From: Gammaproteobacteria bacterium
Lineage (GTDB): Bacteria > Pseudomonadota > Gammaproteobacteria > Chromatiales > Chromatiaceae
NCBI GenBank assembly: GCA_015767355.1
Contig: JADWMH010000136.1
Coordinates: 1-5,785, forward strand
DNA length: 5,785 bases
Direction of reading: 5' to 3'
A program made the translations under genes and the position numbers. How positions within the stretch are numbered: the stretch's first letter is position 1; every line of letters starts with the position of its first letter. This document shows, in pieces, positions 1 to 5,785 of this stretch. The notes beneath the pieces were generated by a model, which made no database searches, was not told the DNA's origin, and saw nothing but the letters and a program-made list of their open reading frames with translations.

Positions 1-44
1 TGCCATCGCTAAAACCAGGCCATTCAGAAAAAACTATCAACACA

Positions 45-72
45 TAGACTTTTGCATAATTTTTTCTATAGT
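45..72 (+). promoter_or_regulatory. Candidate sigma-70 promoter upstream of the EACC1-like gene
   Basis: A TAGACT hexamer (45-50, four of six matches to TTGACA) lies 16 bases before TATAGT (67-72, five of six matches to TATAAT), in an A/T-rich stretch. Transcription would begin near 79 and leave a leader of about 65 bases before the start codon at 145. No recognisable gene or RNA occupies bases 1-144 otherwise. This rests on eye-matching to the consensus only, and A/T-rich DNA gives such matches by chance. Confidence 0.3.
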
Positions 73-130
73 TGAGACTAGAACAGTGACATCCTGACCT
101 ACGTGTATGCACTACCCACTACCCAGTATC

Positions 131-139
131 GAGAAGAAG
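131..139 (+). promoter_or_regulatory. Ribosome binding site that selects the start at 145
   Basis: GAGAAGAAG, a purine-rich Shine-Dalgarno-like run, ends five bases before the ATG at 145. The in-frame upstream ATG at 103 has no comparable purine run before it, so the shorter form starting at 145 is preferred. Confidence 0.55.
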
Positions 140-144
140 CAATC

Positions 145-560
145 ATGACACATGAAAATGAAGTTACACGCATGGAGCTTGAGCCCATGTCAGGCGACAT
201 CGATGACAATCAATGGCAAAGCGAATGCAATCAACTGATGCAGCAAATCAACCGTGAGTTGAGCGGACTCGATGACCGGGTTAATCCTGCTGTAATGCCT
301 CGCACCGAGGCTGAGGCGCAGGGGAAGAAATCAGCCGAACTCGAGATTTTCAACCTGCTGCTGATAAAATCCGGGATTCTTGAGGCAGTCACTAAACGCT
401 GCTGGGATTTGATACAGAACTTCTTTCAACGTCACCGTGGTTCCAGTGGCACTCTGGTCTTTGCTAACGGATCGCGCGCATAACCATAGAGGGTCTCAGC
501 ACCGAGCAGGCGCTGAATCACATCCGCGAAACACGCGACGCCACCCAGCAGAAAGAGTAG
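145..560 (+). pseudogene. EACC1-like small protein (effector-associated constant component), frameshifted
   Basis: The first frame from ATG 145 gives 112 residues and stops at 483 just after FANGSR. Dropping two bases in the short CG run at about 476-479 continues the protein as ITIEGLSTEQALNHIRE and on to a TAG at 558-560, for a restored length of 137 residues. The restored protein has an acidic N-terminus, a GKKSAELE segment, a helix around IFNLLLIKSGILEAVTKRCW, then LVFANGSR followed by the ITIEGLS strand and a final helix. That layout resembles EACC1, a small protein encoded next to caspase, trypsin or other effectors in predicted bacterial conflict systems. Its neighbour 14 bases downstream is a caspase-family fragment, which fits. 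The family call is from pattern memory and is moderate. A sequencing error instead of a true mutation is possible. The short product lacks the last strand and helix. Confidence 0.5.
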
Positions 561-563
561 CCT

Positions 564-571
564 GGAGAGAG
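564..571 (+). promoter_or_regulatory. Ribosome binding site of the caspase-family fragment
   Basis: GGAGAGAG lies at 564-571, with the GGAGAG core ending five bases before ATG 575. It sits in the 14-base gap after the stop of the EACC1-like gene, which supports translation of the two as an operon and selects 575 as the start over upstream in-frame codons. Confidence 0.55.
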
Positions 572-574
572 TTC

Positions 575-1096
575 ATGGAAAAGCGGACACCCTCTGACAC
601 AGGCAACCGCATCGCAATCGTTATCGGATGCTCTGTATATGCATCCGAGGGTCTGAGCAACCTGCGCTTCGCTGAAAAGGACGCCGATGCCATCGCCGAA
701 CGTCTGCGCAATCCGGAGATCGGCGGCTACAGCGATATTTACTCGTTCAATTCCAACAGTTCGTTAAGGGATATCGAAGTCACCATCGACAAGGTGCTGG
801 CAGCCACCCGCAACAACGACAAGCTCGAGGGTCCGGAATTTTATCTTGTACATAATCAACAGCGCAAACAGAAGACACTAAAAAAATGGCGCGATAAGAT
901 TAACAAGATGCAGGATCAATACCATCATCTGCAGGCGTTTGAGTGGCTGAATGCAAAAGCCCGCCATTTCGGCGCCCAGCCTCCGCCAATCAGCAAAGAA
1001 CTGGCAAAACTGCACAAACGGGTCGAGAAAGATCTGTGCAAAAAATGGCGGAATTACAAGGTGCGGCTGAACGACGACTGGGGCATTGGAGAATAA
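575..1096 (+). pseudogene. Caspase-family (peptidase C14) N-terminal fragment joined to an unrecognised tail
   Basis: The frame from ATG 575 encodes 173 residues. Residues 11-82 look like the start of a bacterial caspase-like protease: NRIAIVIGCSVY is the first core strand, LSNLRFAEKDADAIAERL is the typical strand-turn-helix with conserved Asp-Ala, NPEIGGYSDIYSF is the second strand, and IEVTIDKVLAATRNND is the helix that normally precedes the strand ending in the catalytic Gly-His-Gly. Neither that His motif nor the later Asp-x-Cys motif follows. From about residue 83 (near base 822) the protein becomes Lys/Trp-rich and unlike caspases, with KKWRDKI (residues 103-109) and KKWRNYK (156-162), and ends at 1096. 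I do not recognise this tail; its codon use looks coding, so it may be the 3' end of another gene joined by a deletion. As written, the product cannot be an active protease. It may have been the effector partner of the EACC1-like gene. Confidence 0.6.
822..1096 (+). other. Unrecognised Lys/Trp-rich C-terminal coding fragment
   Basis: This is the tail of the frame above, residues 83-173. It is strongly basic in places and probably mainly helical. It contains two similar elements, TLKKWRDKIN and DLCKKWRNYK, encoded around a shared 11-base string AAAAAATGGCG at 881-891 and 1040-1050. Third-position bases are mostly G or C with sensible codon choice over 930-1090, so it reads as real protein rather than random open frame. 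It has no caspase motif, and I see no transposase or phage motif I can name. The left boundary is a judgement: similarity to caspases fades between about 815 and 835. It could be the end of a separate gene whose 5' part was lost. Confidence 0.4.
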
Positions 1097-2541
1097 GGGC
1101 TCCCTATTCCGCCTGGCGACTACTACGAAAGTTGAAGTGTTCCATAATACTGGCGAACACTTTAACGATATAGCCGACGCATTAGGCAAGGGAGAGATTG
1201 ATATACTCGGTGAGCTCACACCTCGCGAGATATTCAAATTGAACCAGAGTATTGAACTCTACCCGTTCATTGGGCCAAAACACAGTGTTACTGAAGACCC
1301 TCCTGCATTACCCACTTATCGCACCATACTCTTGTCTGACGGAGAACTATCCATCTAATCAATCCCTCCGCCCCGACAAGCTGATCAACGAGATAACAAA
1401 TAAAAAACGGATCGTGTTAGCCGGCAAAGAGTCCACATCGGGGTACTGGTGGTCACGTCACTGGATACTGAGTCGTCTACAGAGCACGGAAACAAACCTG
1501 TCATTTAGCGAAATCAGCATCATCGAGGACGACGCCAGGAAGATTCTCCTGAAGGTCATGTGCGATCCAGATACAGTGGCTGCCGGAGCACTGGCCGAGT
1601 TTCGATTCAGTAGCCGGATCGATGACAACGGGAATCTGCGCAATGAGGCTGGCAGGCGCGCCGCACAGGATTGCGGCGCAAAGAACGACGCCCGTCTTCG
1701 CATCATCCAGAGGCTCGAGGAGATTCCCAATGGAGCTTACGTGCTGGGAGCTCAGGCTTCAAAGGAGCAGGGATTGGCCAGGGATCTGGTGGATGTATGG
1801 CAACAGGCGGTTAACCGGCTCTACATCAGGGCGGCAAACTGTGCTGAAGAAGAACCCAATGAGTGTCTGAGGCTAGCATCATCGACACCGATAACCGAGG
1901 AGAAGATCGAAAGGTATCTACCCAGGAACTGGTTGCCACGAAAGCTCCACGACTACACAGATGGCTTCATCGAGGCGGTCTTCAACATCGATGACCCGAA
2001 CACCAGCAGCAGGTCGCGCACGATCTATTTCCTGCTCATCGTGTGCGCCGTTATCCTGGTTATTGGGCTCTCAGTCGTGTTGCTGTTGCAGTGGACGAAA
2101 AGTAATGTCAGCAGTGGCTATTCGCGCGGCATCGCCTTCGCCCTGCTGGCCACATTCACCAGCATCGGCGCTACCCTGGCCCCTAAATATGTGATCGAAT
2201 TTCAACAGGAGATGAACATATTCGTTTTTATTCTTATCTCCAACCTGTTCACGACACTTTTGTCCTCTATCCGATTCAGTTACCGCAGAGAGGCGCCAAT
2301 GCCAGACGCGAAAAAGAGAGGCGCAATCACAGGGATCTGGCTGGGAATCACCAGCTTCGCAGGCTTTGCCGCTTTCCTCAAGGCGATCCACCTCGGCCCG
2401 CTCTCCATTGTCGCCGCCGTCAGTTCTCTCTACATCCTGATTCCGATCGTGCTCAGTGTCATCCTCCACAAAGAATCCTGGCGGGCGCGCAGCCAGGTAG
2501 CGCTTTTTCTTTCACTGCTCGGCATCGTGCTGTGCAAATAG
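1086..2541 (+). pseudogene. PhnD-like substrate-binding domain fused to an EamA transporter half, frameshifted and N-truncated
   Basis: Two overlapping frames make one protein. The first (1086-1355, only a TTG available as start) contains FNDIADALGKGEIDILGELT, YPFIGPKHS and LPTYRTILLSD, the pattern of a PhnD-type (phosphate/phosphonate-binding) periplasmic domain after its first strand. It stops at 1356-1358. Skipping one base near 1356 continues in the second frame as NQSLRPDKLINEI, then RIVLAGKESTSGYWW (the Ser/Thr-rich ligand loop of the family) and IIQRLEEIPNGAYVLG. The restored stretch is about 484 residues. In the numbering of the second frame (first codon at 1252), a membrane anchor lies at 259-280, followed by five helices near 292-311, 321-340, 357-378, 381-405 and 411-428. 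The last two carry the EamA pattern LGPLSIVAAVSSLYILIPIV and HKESW. No signal peptide or first part of the binding domain is present, so the 5' end seems lost. Predicted original role: a membrane-tethered binding protein coupled to a drug/metabolite-type exporter half; the ligand is unknown. Confidence 0.6.
2477..2497. terminator. Possible intrinsic terminator between convergent genes
   Basis: CCTGGC (2477-2482) and GCCAGG (2492-2497) form a perfect six-pair stem with a nine-base, GC-rich loop. For minus-strand transcripts it begins 14 bases past the rlmB stop and is followed by ATTCTTTG, a poor T tract. For plus-strand transcripts it is followed after five bases by CTTTTTCTTTC, a better T tract, but that lies before the stop at 2541. 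It is weak as a terminator in either direction, yet placed where one is expected. Confidence 0.3.
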
Positions 2542-3300
2542 GTATCGCTGACGCACCGCTTCATAGAGTGCGACACCGGCAGCCACAGAGACATTCAGGC
2601 TCTCGACCGATCCCGCCATCGGCAGGTTCACCAGCTGGTCGCAATGCTCCCTGGTCAAGCGCCGCATGCCCTTCTCTTCACCGCCCATGACCAGCACAGT
2701 CGGTGTTTTCAGATCAATCTCATAGAGCGACTGCTGCGCCTCGCCCGCGGCGCCGATGATCCAGACGCCGAATTGATCCGCCAGCATCTTCAGGGTTCTT
2801 GCAAGGTTGGTCACCTGGATAAAGGGGAGCCTCTCTGCAGCGCCGCTGGCGACCTTGCAGGCAACCGGCGTCAAACCGGCGCTGCGGTCTTTGGGCGCGA
2901 TCACAGCATGCACACCTGCGGCGTCTGCCGTTCTCAGACAGGCGCCGAGATTGTGCGGGTCCTGCACGCCATCGAGAACCAGCAGCAGCAGCGGGCCTTC
3001 CGCCTTTTTCAGAATCCCGGGTAATTCCGCCTCGCTGGTTGCAGCAGGCGCTTTGGTGCGAATCAGAATTCCCTGGTGGTTGATACCCGGGGCCAGCTCG
3101 GAGATCTGCTGTTTGGTGATTTGCTGAGATGGTATGCGATGGTGGCGCAGCTCGGAGAGAATCTCCCTGATGCGCTTGTCATGACGACTGCTGTCGATCC
3201 ATGCGTCGGTAATTGATTCTGCGCCATGGCGCAGCACGTTGCGCACGCTGTGGATGCCGCCAATCAGGCGCTCTTTGTCATTCCCTTTAGCCGCACTCAT
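2512..3300 (-). CDS. rlmB: 23S rRNA (guanosine-2251-2'-O)-methyltransferase RlmB
   Basis: RlmB methylates the ribose of G2251 in the peptidyl-tRNA-binding loop of 23S rRNA, using S-adenosylmethionine. The 262-residue product has a small N-terminal RNA-binding domain (about residues 11-80, starting IGGIHSVRNVL, with NHQGI at 74-78) and a C-terminal SpoU/TrmH-type trefoil-knot domain (about 105-255). All three SpoU motifs are present: DGVQDPHNLGACLRTADAAG (residues 110-129, with Asn117 and Arg123), VMGGEEKGMRRL (204-215) and LPMAGSVESLNVSVAAG (226-242), which carries the Ser-Leu-Asn of the cofactor site. Length is normal, with about ten extra N-terminal residues compared with E. coli. The ATG has only a weak AGGA very close upstream. 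It lies 33 bases after rnr and probably depends on that gene's promoter. Its last 30 bases overlap the 3' end of the convergent EamA-domain frame. Confidence 0.96.
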   Translation of the reverse strand: MSAAKGNDKERLIGGIHSVRNVLRHGAESITDAWIDSSRHDKRIREILSELRHHRIPSQQITKQQISELAPGINHQGILIRTKAPAATSEAELPGILKKAEGPLLLLVLDGVQDPHNLGACLRTADAAGVHAVIAPKDRSAGLTPVACKVASGAAERLPFIQVTNLARTLKMLADQFGVWIIGAAGEAQQSLYEIDLKTPTVLVMGGEEKGMRRLTREHCDQLVNLPMAGSVESLNVSVAAGVALYEAVRQRYLFAQHDAEQ

Positions 3301-3333
3301 GTCCTGACAGGCTTGCGTTTACCGCACAACATA

Positions 3334-5703
3334 TCAACGGCGTCTTCTGCGTTTTCTGGGTTGCTTGTTCGACTGCTTGTCGGACTGCATATCCGGTCGC
3401 TTGGCAGGTTGTTGACTGGATTGTTTCCCGGCTGGCTTATTACCTTGCTGGCTGCCTTGTTTCTTGCTGCGTTTGCGTGGACGTTTTTTCGGACGACTCT
3501 TGTTGTCGCCGCCCTTGCCGTCGTCAGGAAGCACAAAATCGATCTTGCGGTCATCAATATTGACTGCGGCAATACGGATGCGCAGCGGATCGCCCAGTCG
3601 ATAGGTGATGCCGCTGCGCTCACCATTGAGGCGATGTCCGATCGGATCAAAATGGAAATAGTCGCGATCCAGCGCGGTGATATGCACCAGGCCATCGACG
3701 TAGATGTCATCCAGCATCACGAACAGGCCAAAACCTGTGACGCTGGTGATAATGCCGTCGAACTCCTCGCCAACCTTGTCGACCAGGTACTCGCACTTGA
3801 GCGTATCCATCGCATCCCGTGTCGCCTCGTCGGCGCGCCGCTCGGTAGTCGAGCAGTGCTCCGCAACTCCCTGCAACTCAGGCACGCTGTAGTGGAAATC
3901 CTGCGGTTTTCCGCCCTTCCCTACATGCTTCAAAGCCCGATGTACCAGCAAATCCGGATAGCGGCGAATCGGCGAAGTAAAGTGTGCATAGGCGTCATAA
4001 GAGAGCCCGAAATGCCCGACGTTTTCGGTGCTGTAGACGGCCTGTGACATGGAACGCAGCAGTACGGTCTGGATCAACTCTTTATCAGGGCGATCCTGTA
4101 CACTGGAAAGCAGCTTCGAGTAGTCGGCGCCCGTCGGTTTGTCACCTCCGCCAAGCGTCAATCCCTGCTCACCGAGAAACTGGCGCAGGTCTGTCAGCTT
4201 GTCGATCGGAGGACTTTCGTGAATCCGATACAGCGCCGGTATTTTCTTGCGCTGCAGCAATCCCGCCGTGGCCACGTTTGCGGCCAGCATGCACTCTTCG
4301 ATTATCTTGTGGGCGTCGTTGCGCACCACGGGGACGATATTTTCGATCTTGCCATCTTTGAAAATGGCGCGGGTCTCGGTGGTCTCAAACTCGATGGTGC
4401 CGCGATTTTTACGCGCAACCACCAGCACCTTATAGAGTGCATAGAGCTCCTCGAGATGCGGCACAATATCTGCATACTGTTTGCGCAGCTTGTTGTCGCC
4501 ATCGACCAGCATGGATGCAACCTTGTTGTAGGTAAGGCGCGCATGTGAATGCATCACGGCTTCATAAAAACGCGAACGCACGATTTTGCCGTCGCGGTTC
4601 AGCAGCATCTCGCACACCATGCAGAGGCGATCCACCTTGGGCTTCAGCGAACACAACCCGTTGGAGAGAATCTCCGGCAGCATCGGAATCACTCGATCCG
4701 GGAAATAGACCGAATTGCCGCGTTTGTAGCCCTCCTTGTCCAGGGGCTTGCCGGGTTTCACATAGTTAGAGACATCGGCAATGGCAACATAGAGGCGCCA
4801 GCCGTTTTTTGTGCGCTGACAATGGACCGCATCATCGAAATCACGCGCATCCTCACCGTCGATGGTCACCAGCGGCAGATTTCGCAGATCTTCCCTCCCC
4901 TGCTTGTCCGCCTCGGTGACCTCTTCGGAGAATTCTCCGATCTGCCGCTGAACATCCTCAGGCCACTCCACCGGGATCTCGTGGCTGAGGATCGCAACAT
5001 CGGTCTCCATGCCGGCAGCCATGTGCTCGCCAAGCACCTCGACTACCTTGCCGACCGCCTGGGTGCGGCGGCTTGGCTGTACAATCAGCTCGACAGAAAC
5101 AATGTCACCCTCGGAAGCACCGCCGAGTTCACTGCCTGGAATGATAATCTCATGGGTGATGCGTTTGTTGTCGGCGCGCACGAAACCCACCTCGCTCTCG
5201 AAGTGGATACGCCCGACGATTCGGGAGTGGGCGCGCTCCAGCACTTCCACGATAGCTCCCTCGCGGCGACCCCTGTTATCGACCCCAGAGACACGCACCA
5301 CGACCCGGTCGCCATGCAGCACCTGGCGCATCTCGCTCGGCAGCAGAAACAGATCATCTCCCCCCTCTTCAGGAGTGAGAAAACCAAAACCATCCTTATG
5401 CCCGATCACCCGGCCGACGATCAGGTCCGTCTTGTTGATGACGCAGAACCCGCCCTTGCGGTTGCGGATCACCTGGCCATCGCGCACCATGGCGCGCAAA
5501 CGGTAATCCAGGGCATCAGACTGCTCTTCCGTTATCTGCAGATGAAATACGAGCTTGTTAAAGCTGAGGGGACACCCCTCTTCATTGAGCGTCTGCATGA
5601 TGAACTCCCGACTGGGAATCGGGTTGTCATACTTCTTTGCTTCTCTAGCCTGGTTGGGATCCTTGCGAGGTCTGCTTTGTTTTTGTTGTTTTCTCTTTGC
5701 CAC
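3334..5703 (-). CDS. rnr: Exoribonuclease R (RNase R)
   Basis: RNase R degrades structured RNA processively from 3' to 5' in the cytoplasm, acting in mRNA and rRNA quality control and in the cold and stationary-phase responses. The 789-residue product has the full domain order: a basic N-terminus, a winged-helix segment (about 31-88, opening NPIPSREFI), two cold-shock domains (about 92-140 and 161-207), the RNB catalytic domain (about 270-600), an S1 domain (about 643-726) and a Lys/Arg/Gln-rich tail (727-789). The active-site motif IDGEDARDFDDAV gives the metal-binding aspartates Asp282, Asp288, Asp290 and Asp291. SVYFPDRVIPMLPE (331-344) and HFTSPIRRYPDLLVHR (574-589) are the other conserved RNB blocks. 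E. coli RNase R is slightly longer (about 813). The start codon is GTG (5701-5703), with AGAAG six bases upstream; the N-terminal sequence then aligns well with E. coli, whose REAEKYANPIPSREFI is matched closely at 20-35. It is first in the rnr-rlmB pair. Confidence 0.97.
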   Translation of the reverse strand: MAKRKQQKQSRPRKDPNQAREAKKYDNPIPSREFIMQTLNEEGCPLSFNKLVFHLQITEEQSDALDYRLRAMVRDGQVIRNRKGGFCVINKTDLIVGRVIGHKDGFGFLTPEEGGDDLFLLPSEMRQVLHGDRVVVRVSGVDNRGRREGAIVEVLERAHSRIVGRIHFESEVGFVRADNKRITHEIIIPGSELGGASEGDIVSVELIVQPSRRTQAVGKVVEVLGEHMAAGMETDVAILSHEIPVEWPEDVQRQIGEFSEEVTEADKQGREDLRNLPLVTIDGEDARDFDDAVHCQRTKNGWRLYVAIADVSNYVKPGKPLDKEGYKRGNSVYFPDRVIPMLPEILSNGLCSLKPKVDRLCMVCEMLLNRDGKIVRSRFYEAVMHSHARLTYNKVASMLVDGDNKLRKQYADIVPHLEELYALYKVLVVARKNRGTIEFETTETRAIFKDGKIENIVPVVRNDAHKIIEECMLAANVATAGLLQRKKIPALYRIHESPPIDKLTDLRQFLGEQGLTLGGGDKPTGADYSKLLSSVQDRPDKELIQTVLLRSMSQAVYSTENVGHFGLSYDAYAHFTSPIRRYPDLLVHRALKHVGKGGKPQDFHYSVPELQGVAEHCSTTERRADEATRDAMDTLKCEYLVDKVGEEFDGIITSVTGFGLFVMLDDIYVDGLVHITALDRDYFHFDPIGHRLNGERSGITYRLGDPLRIRIAAVNIDDRKIDFVLPDDGKGGDNKSRPKKRPRKRSKKQGSQQGNKPAGKQSSQQPAKRPDMQSDKQSNKQPRKRRRRR

Positions 5704-5709
5704 AAATTT

Positions 5710-5714
5710 CTTCT
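5710..5714 (-). promoter_or_regulatory. Ribosome binding site supporting the GTG start of rnr
   Basis: On the minus strand AGAAG is followed by six bases and then GTG. No ATG start lies nearby in frame, and this placement supports GTG at 5703 as the rnr start. Confidence 0.5.
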
Positions 5715-5735
5715 ATAATTAAGTTTCAGCTGCAC

Positions 5736-5764
5736 ATTGTACGTTGACAAGCGCCCAATGTCTC
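5736..5764 (-). promoter_or_regulatory. rnr: Candidate sigma-70 promoter of the rnr-rlmB operon
   Basis: Reading the minus strand, GAGACA (5759-5764, four of six matches to the -35 consensus) is followed by 17 bases and TACAAT (5736-5741, five of six matches to the -10 consensus). Transcription would begin about 25 bases upstream of the GTG start. The spacing is ideal but the -35 is weak. Transcription may also enter from a gene beyond the window edge. Confidence 0.35.
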
Positions 5765-5772
5765 TGTAGAGT
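5744..5772 (+). promoter_or_regulatory. Candidate divergent promoter at the right edge
   Basis: A perfect TTGACA (5744-5749) is followed by 17 bases and TAGAGT (5767-5772, four of six matches to TATAAT). It would drive a plus-strand gene starting beyond base 5785, which cannot be seen. It overlaps the candidate rnr promoter, so only one of the two may be real. Confidence 0.25.
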
Positions 5773-5785
5773 TCGCGCTCCACCG

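Noticed and set aside
1..102. Possible 3' end of an upstream gene at the left edge
   Set aside because: One frame stays open to a stop near 97 but its short translation has no recognisable features and the region is A/T-rich, more like a leader.
881..1050. Direct repeat AAAAAATGGCG at 881-891 and 1040-1050 as a mobile-element target duplication
   Set aside because: The intervening DNA encodes no transposase and has no terminal inverted repeats; the repeat is better explained by similar KKWR peptides or chance.
878..1237. Minus-strand open frame of 119 codons across the rearranged region
   Set aside because: No ribosome binding site or recognisable motif, and it spans the apparent junction between two plus-strand gene pieces.
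3226..4047. Long plus-strand open frame of 273 codons opposite rnr and the rlmB start
   Set aside because: It lies antisense to the intact, motif-confirmed rnr and rlmB genes; its protein resembles no family I recognise and it has no convincing start context.
4549..5718. Long plus-strand open frame of 389 codons opposite the 5' half of rnr
   Set aside because: It mirrors the codon bias of rnr on the other strand; the RNase R winged-helix, cold-shock and RNB motifs fully account for this DNA.
5715..5785. Possible tRNA or upstream coding end at the right edge
   Set aside because: The edge contains a GTTCG string suggestive of a T-loop, but no five-pair stem or acceptor arm can be formed in the visible bases, and no upstream protein end is recognisable.

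Overview
The window looks like a chromosomal segment from a gammaproteobacterium, roughly balanced in GC. The best evidence is the minus-strand pair rnr-rlmB. Both products have the length, domain order and motifs of the gammaproteobacterial RNase R and RlmB, and rnr-rlmB adjacency is known from E. coli. I cannot assign genus or species.

The right-hand 3.3 kb (2512-5703, minus strand) is intact housekeeping DNA: rnr (exoribonuclease R, GTG start) followed after 33 bases by rlmB (23S rRNA Gm2251 2'-O-methyltransferase). They probably form one operon. Upstream of rnr, at the right edge, are weak promoter-like elements on both strands.

The left-hand 2.5 kb (plus strand) is accessory DNA that appears to be decaying or rearranged. 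It holds, in order: (a) a small gene resembling the effector-associated constant component EACC1, broken by an apparent two-base shift near 478; (b) 14 bases downstream, the start of a caspase-family (peptidase C14) gene, which loses similarity just before the catalytic His-Cys part and runs into an unrecognised Lys/Trp-rich tail that ends at 1096; (c) an N-terminally incomplete PhnD-like substrate-binding domain, broken by an apparent one-base shift near 1356 and fused through a membrane anchor to a five-helix EamA-type transporter half. The last gene ends inside the 3' end of rlmB, tail to tail, with a 30-base overlap.

The EACC1-plus-caspase pair is of the kind predicted to act in bacterial conflict or programmed-death systems. 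Here it probably cannot work as written, because the protease has no catalytic residues and two reading frames are interrupted. The PhnD-TM-EamA fusion is the most unusual architecture in the window. Whether it ever worked with the caspase module or is an unrelated neighbour cannot be settled from this sequence. Sequencing or assembly error is an alternative for either frameshift, but does not explain the truncated ends.
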